Shown here: piece by piece, positions 7,503 to 16,984 of the stretch | How the letters are laid out: the number at the start of each line of letters is the position of its first letter | Numbering within the stretch: position 1 is the stretch's first letter | Assembly: GCA_017482945.1 (NCBI GenBank) | Contig: JAFUMF010000084.1 | Span: 1-34,500, forward strand | From: Lachnospiraceae bacterium | GTDB lineage: Bacteria; Bacillota; Clostridia; Lachnospirales; Lachnospiraceae | Direction: 5' to 3' | Length of the DNA stretch: 34,500 nucleotides | The notes under the pieces: generated by a model | Seen by the model: only the letters and a program-made list of their open reading frames with translations | What the model was told of the DNA's origin: nothing | Databases searched by the model: none | Program-made: the position numbers and the translations under genes

Positions 7503-8426
7503 ATGAAGACCAGAATTACTGAATTATTGGGAATTGAATATCCGATCATTCAGGGCGGCATGGCCTGGGTGGCGGAGCATAATCTGGCAGCGGCTGTTTC
7601 TGAGGCAGGAGGTCTGGGACTGATCGGCGCAGCCAATGCGCCGGCGGAAGTAGTCCGTGAAGAAATCAGAAAAGCGAAGGAACTGACAACAAAACCATTT
7701 GGTGTCAACATTATGTTGATGAGCCCGCATGCGGATGAAGTCGCGAAGGTGGTTGTGGAAGAAGGCGTGAAAATCGTGACGACCGGCGCCGGAAACCCTG
7801 GCAAGTACATGAAGATGTGGAAAGATGCCGGAATTATTGTGATTCCTGTTGTTGCATCCGTTGCACTTGCAAAGCTGATGGAGCGCGGCGGTGCGGATGC
7901 TGTTGTGGCTGAAGGTACTGAGTCTGGCGGACATATCGGCGAGGCAACGACCATGACACTGGTTCCGCAGGTGGCGGATGCTGTTTCTATTCCGGTCATT
8001 GCGGCCGGCGGTATCGGCGATGGACGCGGCATTGCAGCGGCATTTATGCTGGGCGCAGATGCGGTTCAGATGGGTACCAGATTCGTTGTAGCGAAGGAAT
8101 CCATTGTTCATGAAAATTACAAGCAGAGAGTGATCAAGGCGAAAGACATTGACTCTGAGGTTACAGGCAGAAGCCATGGTCATCCGGTGCGCTGCTTGAG
8201 AAACCAGATGACGAGAGAGTACACACGTCTTGAGGCGGAGGGAAAGAGCTTTGAGGAGCTTGAGTATCTGACACTCGGCGCTTTAAGAAAGGCAGTCATG
8301 GACGGCGATGTGACAAACGGAACTGTAATGGCAGGCCAGATTGCAGGTATGGTGAAGAAAGAACAGACCTGTAAGGAAATGATTGATGAAATGATGAGCC
8401 AGGCAATGACATTGCTTGGGAAATAA
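7503..8426 (+). CDS. fabK: enoyl-ACP reductase II (FabK, FMN-dependent)
   Basis: FabK reduces trans-2-enoyl-ACP in the last step of the elongation cycle, using FMN and NAD(P)H. The 307-residue TIM barrel shows the family blocks: YPIIQGGMAWVAEHNLAAAVSEAGGLGLIG at the N-terminus, FGVNIMLMSP, the GTESGGHIGEATT segment with the conserved histidine, VIAAGGIGDGRGIAAAFMLGADAVQMGTRF for phosphate/FMN binding, and a C-terminal GQIAGMVKKEQTC. No FabI or FabV is present in the window, so this is the likely enoyl reductase of the operon. It is related to nitronate monooxygenases, but the context and GGHIGE favour FabK. Confidence 0.93.
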   Translation: MKTRITELLGIEYPIIQGGMAWVAEHNLAAAVSEAGGLGLIGAANAPAEVVREEIRKAKELTTKPFGVNIMLMSPHADEVAKVVVEEGVKIVTTGAGNPGKYMKMWKDAGIIVIPVVASVALAKLMERGGADAVVAEGTESGGHIGEATTMTLVPQVADAVSIPVIAAGGIGDGRGIAAAFMLGADAVQMGTRFVVAKESIVHENYKQRVIKAKDIDSEVTGRSHGHPVRCLRNQMTREYTRLEAEGKSFEELEYLTLGALRKAVMDGDVTNGTVMAGQIAGMVKKEQTCKEMIDEMMSQAMTLLGK

Positions 8427-8526
8427 GAAATCGGACAGGCCGGGATACCGGTTTCTCCGAACATGTCGCAGGCGGTGATATGGCATGCACTGGATTTGCG
8501 GTAAAGAAGAATTGCAGGAGAAAATC

Positions 8527-9435
8527 ATGGGAAAAACAGCATTTTTATTTCCGGGCCAGGGTGCGCAGGTCTGCGGCATGGGCCAGGATTTTTATGAGAA
8601 AACAGAGATTGGACGCAAGGTATTCGACCGTGCATCAGAACTGTTAGGGTTTTCAGTGCCTGAGCTCTGCTTTGAGCCAAATGACCGCCTGGATATTACA
8701 GAATATACACAGGCAGCAATGGTGACGACCAGCGTTGCCATGTTGAAAGTGATGGAGGACATGGGCATAAAGGCAGATGTCACAGCGGGCTTAAGCCTTG
8801 GTGAATATTGCGCACTGGTGGCAGCAGGTGTGATGAGTGCAGATGATGCGATCCTTACGGTGCGCCGCAGGGGAATTCTCATGCAGGAGGCAGTTCCGGC
8901 CGGTATCGGCGGAATGAGCGCTGTCCTTGGCATGAATGCAGAGCAGATCAACGAAGTTGTTGATCCGATCCCGAATGTTCAGGTTGCAAACTACAATTGT
9001 CCGGGACAGATCGTGATTTCTGGAAAACTGGATGCGGTGGAGCTTGCATCTGAGAAATTAAAAGAGGCCGGAGCGAGAAGAATATTGCCATTAAATGTAA
9101 GTGGTCCGTTCCACTCTTATTTATTGGAGGAGGCCGGCGAAAAGCTCGGCAGCTACCTTGAAGATGTGACAGTGAATGAGCCGGTGATTCCATATGTGGC
9201 GAATGTGACAGCGAAGTATGTGACATCCGCAGAGGAAGTGAAGCCGCTGCTCACAAAGCAGGTGTCTTCTTCCGTGCGCTGGCAGCAGAGCATCGAAGAG
9301 ATGATTGAAAATGGTGTGGACCGTTTTATTGAGATCGGACCAGGTAAGACACTGTCTGGATTTATGAAGAAAATTAACCGGAATGTGACGGTTTTAAATA
9401 TTGAGAAAATGGAAGATTTAGAGAAGCTGAAATAA
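8527..9435 (+). CDS. fabD: malonyl-CoA:ACP transacylase (FabD)
   Basis: FabD moves malonyl groups from CoA to ACP. The 302-residue product starts MGKTAFLFPGQGAQ and has the nucleophile Ser90 in AGLSLGEYCALV, Arg115 in the TVRRRG segment and His196 in VSGPFHS. The nucleophile motif is GLSLG rather than GHSLG, a variant of the family motif. The ATG at 8527 is used, because AGGAG lies 7 bases upstream; the in-frame ATG at 8485 would add 14 poorly conserved residues. It sits between fabK and fabG. Confidence 0.95.
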   Translation: MGKTAFLFPGQGAQVCGMGQDFYEKTEIGRKVFDRASELLGFSVPELCFEPNDRLDITEYTQAAMVTTSVAMLKVMEDMGIKADVTAGLSLGEYCALVAAGVMSADDAILTVRRRGILMQEAVPAGIGGMSAVLGMNAEQINEVVDPIPNVQVANYNCPGQIVISGKLDAVELASEKLKEAGARRILPLNVSGPFHSYLLEEAGEKLGSYLEDVTVNEPVIPYVANVTAKYVTSAEEVKPLLTKQVSSSVRWQQSIEEMIENGVDRFIEIGPGKTLSGFMKKINRNVTVLNIEKMEDLEKLK

Positions 9436-9465
9436 GCTTGGAACATTCAAGAAGGAGTGCGAACT

Positions 9466-10209
9466 ATGGATTTAACGGGAAAGATTGCCCTTGTAACAGG
9501 AGCAAGCCGTGGTATCGGACGTCAGATCGCAGTGACACTTGCAGGATATGGTGCGACTGTGATCGTAAACTATAACGGTTCTCAGGCGAAGGCTGAGGAA
9601 GTAGTAAAAGAAATTGAGGAAAACGGAGGCCATGCAGAGGCGATCCAGTGCAATGTGGCTGAGTTTGATCAGGCGAAGGAATTGATTGACGGAGTGGTGA
9701 AAGCACATGGCCGCCTTGATGTTCTGGTGAACAATGCCGGAATCACAAGGGATAATCTGATCATGAAAATGTCCGAGGAAGATTTCGATGCGGTGATTTC
9801 CACCAACTTAAAAGGTGCGTTCAACTGTGTAAAACATGTGGCAAGACAAATGCTGAAACAAAAGTCTGGCCGTATCATTAATATTTCCTCCGTATCCGGT
9901 GTCATGGGCAACGCAGGCCAGGCAAATTATTGTGCGTCCAAAGCTGGAATCATTGGTCTCACAAAATCCGTGGCGAGGGAACTTGGAAGCCGTGGGATCA
10001 CATCCAATGCAGTGGCACCGGGATTTATTGAGACAGAGATGACAGACGTACTTCCAGAGGAAGTGAAAAAGTCCATGGGCGAGCAGATTCCGCTTAAGCG
10101 TTTCGGTAAGACGACCGATGTCGCAGAGACTGTGGCATTTCTCGCGTCTGACCATGCAGGCTATATCACCGGCCAGGTCATCCAGGTCGATGGCGGCATG
10201 GCGATGTAA
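9466..10209 (+). CDS. fabG: 3-oxoacyl-ACP reductase (FabG)
   Basis: FabG reduces beta-ketoacyl-ACP with NADPH. The 247-residue short-chain dehydrogenase shows TGASRGIG (residues 11-18) for cofactor binding, NNAG near 89-92, and the catalytic Ser142, Tyr155 and Lys159 in the [21 protein letters not shown] block. The C-terminal [15 protein letters not shown] is typical. The ATG at 9466 has AAGGAG 8 bases upstream; a GTG at 9457 is in frame but overlaps that site. Position after fabD and before fabF is the standard clostridial order. Confidence 0.96.
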   Translation: MDLTGKIALVTGASRGIGRQIAVTLAGYGATVIVNYNGSQAKAEEVVKEIEENGGHAEAIQCNVAEFDQAKELIDGVVKAHGRLDVLVNNAGITRDNLIMKMSEEDFDAVISTNLKGAFNCVKHVARQMLKQKSGRIINISSVSGVMGNAGQANYCASKAGIIGLTKSVARELGSRGITSNAVAPGFIETEMTDVLPEEVKKSMGEQIPLKRFGKTTDVAETVAFLASDHAGYITGQVIQVDGGMAM

Positions 10210-10297
10210 GAAAACAGACAACGAGAACAGAAATCTGCTGACGGAATCTGATGCAGATAGGTGAGAATGGTTAACATAAAAAGGAGATTTCGAAAAT

Positions 10298-11533
10298 ATG
10301 AACAGAGTTGTAGTAACAGGTCTGGGAGCCATCACTCCAATTGGCAATGATGTAGAGACTTTTTGGTCCGGATTAAAAGAGAAAAAAATCGGATTTGGAC
10401 CGATCACTGCGTTTGACACAACCGAATATAAAGCGAAATTAGCAGCAGAGGTCAAGGAGTTTGACGCGAAGCAGTATATGGACGCGAAGACTGCAAGACG
10501 TATGGAGCGTTTTTCCCAGTTCGCTGTCGCTGCAGCAAAGCAGGCGCTGGAAGATTCCGGCCTGAACATGGAAACAGAAGATCCGTACCGCGTTGGTGTC
10601 AGCGTGGGCTCCGGCATCGGAAGCATGCAGATCATTGAAAAAGAGCATTTGAAGCTGATGGAAAAAGGACCGAACCGTGTGAATCCGCTGATGGTACCGC
10701 TGATGATCAGCAACATGGCGGCAGGAAATGTATCGATCCAGTTTGGCTTAAAAGGAAAATGTATCGACGTTGTAACAGCATGCGCGTCCGGCACTCACTG
10801 CATCGGTGAGGCCATGCGTTCCATCCAGCATGGGGAAGTGGATGTGATGGTAGCTGGCGGTGCAGAAGCTTGTATTACACCGCTGGCGGTGGCAGGTTTT
10901 TCCGGCCTGACAGCACTTTCTACTTCTGAGGACCCGGCCCGCGCGTCCATTCCGTTTGATGCAGAAAGAAATGGTTTTGTCATGGGCGAGGGCGCAGGCA
11001 TCGTTGTTCTGGAGTCTCTGGAGCATGCAAAAGCGCGCGGCGCAAAGATTTATGCGGAGTTGGTCGGTTATGGTGCAACATGTGATGCTTACCACATTAC
11101 TTCCCCGGCGGAAGATGGCAGCGGCGCGGCGAGAGCAATGATCAATGCCATGAACGATGCAGGAATTGCACCGGAGCAGATCGATTATGTGAATGCCCAT
11201 GGAACCAGCACGCATCATAACGATTTATTTGAGACAAAGGCGATCAAATTGGCTCTCGGTGACCATGCAAAAAATGTGAAGATCAATTCTACAAAATCTA
11301 TGATCGGCCATTTGTTGGGCGCAGCCGGCGGCGTGGAGTTTGTGACTTGCGTGAAATCCATTGAGGATGGATTTGTTCATGCAACTGCAGGTCTTACGGT
11401 CAATGATCCGGAATGTGATCTGGATTATACAAAGGGCGAAGGCGTGGAGATGGATGTGAAGTACGCAATCAGCAATTCGTTAGGCTTTGGCGGACATAAT
11501 GCCAGCCTGTTAGTGAAGAAATTTGAAGAGTAA
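10298..11533 (+). CDS. fabF: beta-ketoacyl-ACP synthase II (FabF)
   Basis: FabF elongates acyl-ACP by condensation with malonyl-ACP. The 411-residue product has Cys162 in VTACASGTHC, His301 in NAHGTSTHHND, Lys333 in TKSMIG and His338 in GHLLGAAGG, the Cys-His-His set of elongating synthases. The N-terminus MNRVVVTGLGAITPIGND is textbook. Its start has AAGGAG 11 bases upstream, after an 88-base gap from fabG. Confidence 0.96.
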   Translation: MNRVVVTGLGAITPIGNDVETFWSGLKEKKIGFGPITAFDTTEYKAKLAAEVKEFDAKQYMDAKTARRMERFSQFAVAAAKQALEDSGLNMETEDPYRVGVSVGSGIGSMQIIEKEHLKLMEKGPNRVNPLMVPLMISNMAAGNVSIQFGLKGKCIDVVTACASGTHCIGEAMRSIQHGEVDVMVAGGAEACITPLAVAGFSGLTALSTSEDPARASIPFDAERNGFVMGEGAGIVVLESLEHAKARGAKIYAELVGYGATCDAYHITSPAEDGSGAARAMINAMNDAGIAPEQIDYVNAHGTSTHHNDLFETKAIKLALGDHAKNVKINSTKSMIGHLLGAAGGVEFVTCVKSIEDGFVHATAGLTVNDPECDLDYTKGEGVEMDVKYAISNSLGFGGHNASLLVKKFEE

Positions 11534-11545
11534 GGAGCATGGGCC

Positions 11546-12019
11546 ATGGAAATTAAGGATATCATTGAGCTTATGAAGGCAGTTTCTGACAATGGCCTTA
11601 CTAAATTTGAGCTGGAAGATGGCGATACCAAATTGGTGATGAAGCGCGAGAAGAAGATCGTAACTGTGAGTGGAGCAGGAATTCCGGCTGTGAGTGTGCC
11701 GGTGGCAGCAGGTGCGGAAAGTTTCATGGCGGCACAGATGGTTGAACATGATGAGAAAAAATACGGCTCAGAAGAGAGGGAGAGCAACCAGGTGATCACA
11801 TGTCCGTTGGTGGGAACCTTCTATTCTTCCCCATCTCCGGAGGCAGAGTGTTTTGTGAAGGTCGGTGACCACGTGAAAAAAGGTCAGGTGGTCGGCATTG
11901 TCGAGGCGATGAAGCTGATGAATGAGATTGAAAGCGAATATGACGGAGTTGTGGAGGCTGTGCTTGTGGACAATGAGTCCGTGGTAGAGTATGGTCAGCC
12001 GTTATTCCGGATTCGCTAA
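11546..12019 (+). CDS. accB: acetyl-CoA carboxylase biotin carboxyl carrier protein (AccB)
   Basis: This 157-residue carrier holds biotin on Lys123 of the EAMKLMNEIE motif and shuttles CO2 between AccC and the carboxyltransferase. The N-terminal 35 residues are the usual helical and strand segment (IKDIIELMKAV...FELEDGDTKLVM). A variable alanine/valine-rich linker to about residue 80 is followed by the biotinyl barrel starting VITCPLVGTFY. It begins 12 bases after fabF with AAGGAG 8 bases before the ATG. Confidence 0.95.
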   Translation: MEIKDIIELMKAVSDNGLTKFELEDGDTKLVMKREKKIVTVSGAGIPAVSVPVAAGAESFMAAQMVEHDEKKYGSEERESNQVITCPLVGTFYSSPSPEAECFVKVGDHVKKGQVVGIVEAMKLMNEIESEYDGVVEAVLVDNESVVEYGQPLFRIR

Positions 12020-12047
12020 GAAATCATCGCAGAATCATAAAAATTTA

Positions 12048-12080
12048 TTTCCGACTGAGTCTCAATTTGAGACCGGGAAA
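12048..12080 (+). promoter_or_regulatory. hairpin in the accB-fabZ gap
   Basis: GTCTCAATTTGAGAC at 12059-12073 is a near-perfect palindrome, extended outward by TTTCC and GGAAA. There is no T-run after it, so it is more likely an RNA processing, stability or translation-control element than a terminator. It lies about 17 bases before the fabZ start. Confidence 0.4.
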
Positions 12081-12097
12081 GTTTGAGAGGAAAATAA

Positions 12098-12520
12098 ATG
12101 TTAGGAATCAAAGAAATTCAGGAAATTATTCCGCACAGACATCCGTTCCTCCTCGTTGACTGCATCGAGGAGCTGGAACCCAATGTCCGCGCGGTGGGTT
12201 ATAAATCGGTCACATACAATGAGCCGTTTTTTGCAGGCCATTTCCCACAGGAGCCGGTGATGCCGGGCGTTCTGATCGTGGAGGCGTTGGCGCAGACCGG
12301 TGCAGTGGCAATTTTAAGTGTGGAAGCAAACAAAGGAAAGACAGCATATTTTGCTGCAATGAATAACGTGAAATTCAAAAGAAAGGTCATTCCGGGTGAC
12401 AAACTTCGTCTGGAATGCCAGATCATCAAGCAGAAAGGCCCGATGGGAATCGGAAGTGCCGTTGCGACTGTGGACGGACAGGTAGCCGTTTCTGCGGAAC
12501 TTACATTTATGATTGGTTAG
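12098..12520 (+). CDS. fabZ: 3-hydroxyacyl-ACP dehydratase (FabZ)
   Basis: FabZ dehydrates beta-hydroxyacyl-ACP in each elongation cycle. The 140-residue hot-dog protein has the [12 protein letters not shown] start, the catalytic His48 in [13 protein letters not shown] and Glu62 in VEALAQTG. Length is normal. It lies between accB and accC, an order common in clostridial fab operons. No FabA or FabM appears in the window, so how unsaturated chains are made, if they are, is not visible here. Confidence 0.95.
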   Translation: MLGIKEIQEIIPHRHPFLLVDCIEELEPNVRAVGYKSVTYNEPFFAGHFPQEPVMPGVLIVEALAQTGAVAILSVEANKGKTAYFAAMNNVKFKRKVIPGDKLRLECQIIKQKGPMGIGSAVATVDGQVAVSAELTFMIG

Positions 12521-12532
12521 GCTGGTGAGAGT

Positions 12533-13885
12533 ATGTTTCAGAAGATTCTGATTGCGAACCGGGGCGAAATCGCCGTGCGGATCATCCGTGCATGCCGGGA
12601 AATGGGAATTCAAACAGTGGCCGTATATTCGGAGGCTGACAAAGAAGCGCTTCATACGATGCTTGCGGATGAGGCAGTCTGCATCGGCCCGGCGGCATCC
12701 GCGGAAAGTTATCTGGATATGGAGCGGATTTTGTCCGCCTGTGTGACTATGAAAGCGGACGCGATCCATCCGGGATTCGGTTTCCTTTCTGAAAATGCCA
12801 GATTTGCGGAGCTCTGCGAAAAATGCAACATCCGTTTTATCGGCCCGTCCGCAGAAATCATCAATAAGATGGGAAATAAATCCGAGGCCAGAAAGACCAT
12901 GATCCAGGCAGGAGTTCCTGTTGTTCCGGGCAGTAAAGAGCCGGTGTTTACAGCAGAAGAGGGACTGAAAATTGCAAAAGAGGTCGGTTTTCCGGTCATG
13001 ATCAAGGCATCCAGCGGAGGCGGTGGAAAAGGCATGAGAGTTTCCAGATCAGAGGAAGATTTCGAGGCCAATTTCCGAAACGCGCAGATGGAGTCCATCA
13101 AGGGATTTTCCGATCATACCATGTATATCGAACGTTTTGTGGAGAATCCGAGACATATCGAGTTTCAGATCTTAGCAGATCATTTTGGAAATGTGATCCA
13201 TCTGGGAGAGCGCGACTGCTCCATCCAGAGACGTCACCAGAAGGTGCTGGAGGAGGCCCCGTCCGCAGCGATTTCTGAGTCACTGAGAACAGAAATGGGC
13301 GCGACTGCGGTCCGCGCAGCGAAAGCGGTGGGCTATGAGAACGCCGGTACCATCGAGTTTTTATTGGACAAGAACCAGAATTACTATTTTATGGAGATGA
13401 ACACCAGGATCCAGGTGGAGCATCCGGTGACTGAGGCAGTGACCGATATGGACCTGATCAAAGAACAGATCCGCATAGCGGCGGGGGAGCCGATTTCTGT
13501 GAAGCAGGAAGATGTGAAAATTGTCGGCCATGCCATCGAATGCAGAATCAATGCGGAAAACCCGGAGAAGAATTTCATGCCATGTCCGGGTGTGATCACG
13601 GAGCTTCATCTTCCAGGCGGCCGTGGGGTTCGCGTGGATACGGCGGTTTATCATCACTATAAAATTCCGGCTAATTACGATTCCATGATTTTAAAGCTGA
13701 TCGTTCATGATAAAGACAGGGAGTCTGCCATTGCGAAAATGAGAAGCGCCCTGGGTGAACTGGTCATTGAAGGGATTGAGACCAATCTGGATTTCCAGTA
13801 CCAGATTCTTAGTGAGCCGGATTTTGAAGCGGGAAATGTGGATACGGATTATATTTCCACTCATTTTCCGGAATACTGTAAGTAA
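12533..13885 (+). CDS. accC: acetyl-CoA carboxylase biotin carboxylase subunit (AccC)
   Basis: AccC is the ATP-dependent enzyme that carboxylates biotin on AccB. The 450-residue protein shows the biotin carboxylase N-terminus FQKILIANRGEIAVRIIRAC, the ATP-grasp glycine loop ASSGGGGKGMR, ERDCSIQRRHQKVLEEAP, and MEMNTRIQVEHPVTE with the catalytic glutamates and arginine. The C-terminal domain holds GHAIECRINAENP. Full family length. It follows fabZ by 12 bases. Confidence 0.96.
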   Translation: MFQKILIANRGEIAVRIIRACREMGIQTVAVYSEADKEALHTMLADEAVCIGPAASAESYLDMERILSACVTMKADAIHPGFGFLSENARFAELCEKCNIRFIGPSAEIINKMGNKSEARKTMIQAGVPVVPGSKEPVFTAEEGLKIAKEVGFPVMIKASSGGGGKGMRVSRSEEDFEANFRNAQMESIKGFSDHTMYIERFVENPRHIEFQILADHFGNVIHLGERDCSIQRRHQKVLEEAPSAAISESLRTEMGATAVRAAKAVGYENAGTIEFLLDKNQNYYFMEMNTRIQVEHPVTEAVTDMDLIKEQIRIAAGEPISVKQEDVKIVGHAIECRINAENPEKNFMPCPGVITELHLPGGRGVRVDTAVYHHYKIPANYDSMILKLIVHDKDRESAIAKMRSALGELVIEGIETNLDFQYQILSEPDFEAGNVDTDYISTHFPEYCK

Positions 13886-13965
13886 GGTGTGGAAAACGCG
13901 GGGAAAGTCCTCGCAGAATGTGGAAAACAGGAAATTGACGCACATGAAGGAGAGAAAAGTTTCAT

Positions 13966-15699
13966 ATGCTGAAAAATATGTTTAAGAAAACATATACAAA
14001 AATAGATACCAAATACCGCGCGCCGGAGAAAGAAATCGAACAGGATGAAACTCCGGAGGAGAGCCCACAGGTTCCGGCGGGACTCTGGAAAAAATGCAAT
14101 AAATGCGGAAAACCGATTTATACCGAGGACGTGCGTGCCAATTTCTATATCTGCCCGAAATGCGGCGGATATTTCCGCGTAAAAGCCTACAGACGGATCG
14201 AGATGGTGGCGGACGTGGGCACATTTGAGGAGTGGGATCAGGAGATGGAGATCTCCAATCCGTTGGATTTCCCGGGATACGAGAAAAAACTGGAGGCGGC
14301 CAGAGAGAAAACGAAGCTCAATGAGGCGATTGTTACAGGCCGCGTACAGATTGGCGGATATCCGGCTGTGATCGGTGTCTGTGATGCGAGATTTTTGATG
14401 AGCAGCATGGGCCACAACGTGGGTGAGAAGATCACGAGGGCTGTGGAGCGTGCCACCGAAGAAAAGGTTCCGGTGATTTTATTTGCATGTTCCGGCGGTG
14501 CCAGAATGCAGGAGGGCATGATTTCCCTGATGCAGATGGCGAAGACTTCAGCGGCATTAAAGCGCCATCATGATGCGGGCCAGCTGTTCGTGAGTGTATT
14601 GACGGATCCTACGACCGGCGGCGTGACCGCAAGTTTTGCCATGTTGGGTGATATAATTCTGGCGGAGCCGGGGGCGCTCATTGGTTTTGCCGGTCCGCGT
14701 GTCATCGAGCAGACCATCGGTCAGAAGCTTCCGGAGGGATTCCAGAAAGCAGAGTTTTTGCTGGAACATGGATTTATTGATAAGATTGTGAAACGCGAGG
14801 AGATGAAAGAGACTCTGGCGCAGATTTTGAAGCTTCATGGCGGTGTGAAGATGGAAGAAACCGCAGAAAAAAACATCGAAGAGGAAGCAAAGGTTGTCGA
14901 TAAGGTGGGCTCTATGATCCGCAGCGCCTGGGATTCCGTCCTGCTTTCCAGAAAATCAGACCGCTTGGTAGCATCTGATTACATCAACGCCCTGTTTGAT
15001 GATTTTATGGAGTTCCACGGCGACCGCTATTATAAGGATGACGGCGCGGTGATCGGCGGTATCGCAAGCTTCCATGGAATTCCGGTGACTGTCATTGGTC
15101 AGGAAAAAGGAAAAACGACAAAAGAAAACATTTTCCGAAACTTTGGTATGCCGTCTCCGGATGGTTACAGAAAAGCTCTGAGGCTGATGAAGCAGGCGGA
15201 GACCTTTGGCCGTCCGATCATCTGTTTCGTGGATACACCAGGTGCCTTTTGTGGAATCGAGGCGGAGGAGCGCGGCCAGGGAGAGGCAATCGCCAGAAAT
15301 TTATTTGAAATGTCTGCATTGAAAGTTCCGGTGCTTTCTATTGTCATTGGCGAAGGAGGCAGCGGCGGTGCACTTGCTATGGCAGTTGCCAATGAGGTCT
15401 GGATGATGGAGCATGCCATTTATTCCGTACTTTCCCCAGAAGGATTTGCATCCATTCTATGGAAGGACAGCAAGCGCGCCAGCGAGGCGGCAAAGGTGAT
15501 GAAGATTACTGCAAAAGAGCTGAAAGAGCTTGGAATGATTGAGCAAGTGATCCCGGAGGAGGAGCCGGCAAGTCTGGAGACACTTCCGGTAATCAAAGAG
15601 ATTTTGGATCAGAAGATGCAAAAATTCATGGAAATATGGGGACAGATGGACGGTGATGCGCTTGCAGCCAGTCGCTATGACAGATTCCGACATTACTAA
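13966..15699 (+). CDS. accDA: acetyl-CoA carboxylase carboxyltransferase, fused beta and alpha subunits
   Basis: One 577-residue frame carries both carboxyltransferase halves, which are separate AccD and AccA proteins in most bacteria. The AccD part begins with a zinc ribbon (Cys44, Cys47, Cys63, Cys66 in KKCNKCGK...ICPKCGGY) and contains [21 protein letters not shown] and [19 protein letters not shown] charged linker at about residues 285-320 leads to the AccA part, with [54 protein letters not shown] and [15 protein letters not shown]. The usual helical N-terminus of AccA is mostly missing, replaced by the linker. Both active-site halves appear complete and no frameshift is seen. It is the last of the contiguous fab/acc genes; AAGGAG stands 13 bases before the ATG. 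Confidence 0.93.
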   Translation: MLKNMFKKTYTKIDTKYRAPEKEIEQDETPEESPQVPAGLWKKCNKCGKPIYTEDVRANFYICPKCGGYFRVKAYRRIEMVADVGTFEEWDQEMEISNPLDFPGYEKKLEAAREKTKLNEAIVTGRVQIGGYPAVIGVCDARFLMSSMGHNVGEKITRAVERATEEKVPVILFACSGGARMQEGMISLMQMAKTSAALKRHHDAGQLFVSVLTDPTTGGVTASFAMLGDIILAEPGALIGFAGPRVIEQTIGQKLPEGFQKAEFLLEHGFIDKIVKREEMKETLAQILKLHGGVKMEETAEKNIEEEAKVVDKVGSMIRSAWDSVLLSRKSDRLVASDYINALFDDFMEFHGDRYYKDDGAVIGGIASFHGIPVTVIGQEKGKTTKENIFRNFGMPSPDGYRKALRLMKQAETFGRPIICFVDTPGAFCGIEAEERGQGEAIARNLFEMSALKVPVLSIVIGEGGSGGALAMAVANEVWMMEHAIYSVLSPEGFASILWKDSKRASEAAKVMKITAKELKELGMIEQVIPEEEPASLETLPVIKEILDQKMQKFMEIWGQMDGDALAASRYDRFRHY

Positions 15700-15718
15700 A
15701 GGAATGAACGATAAAAAT

Positions 15719-15752
15719 CCGTCCGCGGGTCAGGACCTGCGGGCGGTTTATA
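15719..15752 (+). terminator. GC-rich hairpin after accDA (weak terminator or attenuator)
   Basis: CCGTCCGCGGGTC (15719-15731) pairs with GACCTGCGGGCGG (15734-15746), a 13-pair stem with a very short loop and a TTTATA tail. The tail is short for a strong terminator, so partial read-through into the next gene is plausible. Confidence 0.6.
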
Positions 15753-15775
15753 ATATGAAAGGTTAGGAAACAACA

Positions 15776-16909
15776 ATGGAGCAGAAGAGAGTGGAGTTAA
15801 AGCCATTAAAAATCGGTCCGTTTACAGCAAAACGACCGATCATCCAAGGCGGAATGGGCGTGGGAGTCAGTCTTTCATCGTTAGCCGGTGCCGTTGCGAA
15901 AGCGGGAGGAATCGGAATCATTTCCACCGCCCAGATTGGATTTAGGAGCCCGGATTTCAAGAAAAATCCTATGGCAGCCAATCTGAAGGCGATTCATGAG
16001 GAGTTCAATAAAGCCAGAGAAATTGCCCCGGAGGGAATCCTTGGATTTAATATCATGGTGGCAACGAAAGAGTATGGTCAGTATGTGAAAGAAGCTGTAA
16101 AAGCGGGGGCAAATGTGATCATTTCCGGTGCCGGACTTCCGGTGGATATGCCGAAGTTCGTGGCAGAGGCGGAGGAAGAACTTGGCTGCGGCCGCCGCAC
16201 AATGATCGCGCCGATCGTATCTTCCATCAAATCTGCGATGGTCATCTGCCGCATGTGGGACAGAAAATACAAGACTGCTCCGGACTTTGTCGTAGTGGAA
16301 GGACCATGCGCCGGCGGACATCTTGGGTTTTCCAGAGAGCAGCTTGAGGAGTACGGCGTCGACACCGAACAGGTCTCCAGAACATATAAAAAGAATGAGT
16401 ACGAGGAAGAAATTCGCGGAATCATCAAGACAGTAAAAGAATTTGCAGAAAAGTATAAAAAGGAAATCCCGATCATTGTGGCAGGCGGTGTGTTTGATCA
16501 TGAGGATGTTATGCGCCAGATGGAGCTTGGTGCCGACGGTGTTCAGGTGGCGACACGATTCGTTACAACGGAAGAATGTGATGCAGACCCGGCCTATAAG
16601 CAGGCGTATCTGGATGCAAAAGAGGAAGACATCGTAATCGTAAAGAGTCCGGTCGGAATGCCGGGCCGTGCCATTAAAAATGATTTTCTGGCACGTGCAA
16701 AAGAGGGCCGGATTCCGGTGACACACTGCTTTGGGTGTCTTGCAAAGTGCAATCCGGCGGAGACTCCGTATTGCATCACAAGAGCACTGATCAATGCGGT
16801 GGAAGGAAACGTTCAGGATGCACTGTTATTCTGCGGAAGCAATGCCTACCGCTGCGAAAAAATCGAGACAGTTCCGGCTGTGATGGCTGCATTGTGCGGA
16901 GAGGTTTAA
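15776..16909 (+). CDS. FMN-dependent nitronate monooxygenase/FabK-like flavoprotein
   Basis: This 377-residue TIM-barrel flavoprotein is related to 2-nitropropane dioxygenase and FabK. Shared blocks are RPIIQGGMGVGVSLSSLAGAVAKAGGIGIIS, LGFNIMVATKEY, EGPCAGGHLGFS with the conserved histidine, and IIVAGGVFDHEDVMRQMELGADGVQVATRF. It differs from the operon's FabK by about 70 extra residues, including an insert around GVDTEQVSRTYKKNEYEEE and a C-terminal cysteine cluster THCFGCLAKCNPAETPYC that might bind metal or form disulfides. It follows accDA through a weak hairpin and ends at a strong terminator. A role in fatty acid metabolism is suggested by position only; general nitronate detoxification is the other reading. 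Confidence 0.8.
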   Translation: MEQKRVELKPLKIGPFTAKRPIIQGGMGVGVSLSSLAGAVAKAGGIGIISTAQIGFRSPDFKKNPMAANLKAIHEEFNKAREIAPEGILGFNIMVATKEYGQYVKEAVKAGANVIISGAGLPVDMPKFVAEAEEELGCGRRTMIAPIVSSIKSAMVICRMWDRKYKTAPDFVVVEGPCAGGHLGFSREQLEEYGVDTEQVSRTYKKNEYEEEIRGIIKTVKEFAEKYKKEIPIIVAGGVFDHEDVMRQMELGADGVQVATRFVTTEECDADPAYKQAYLDAKEEDIVIVKSPVGMPGRAIKNDFLARAKEGRIPVTHCFGCLAKCNPAETPYCITRALINAVEGNVQDALLFCGSNAYRCEKIETVPAVMAALCGEV

Positions 16910-16936
16910 AGGGCTGAACTTTGATCGATGAATCAT

Positions 16937-16984
16937 AAATCCCACTTTTTTGTCATAGACGTGTGACAGAAAGGTGGGATTTTT
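16937..16984 (+). terminator. strong terminator of the fab operon, overlapping the spmA leader
   Basis: AAATCCCACTTTTTTGTCA (16937-16955) pairs with TGACAGAAAGGTGGGATTT, a stem of about 19 pairs followed by a T-run. The spmA ATG at 16985 comes immediately after the T-run, and the only ribosome binding site for it (AGGTGG, 16972-16977) lies in the 3' arm. Confidence 0.85.

Noticed and set aside
9808..10794. Long minus-strand open frame (328 codons) opposite fabG-fabF
   Set aside because: It is antisense to two clearly functional genes, has no ribosome binding site or recognisable domain, and its composition is that of a shadow frame.
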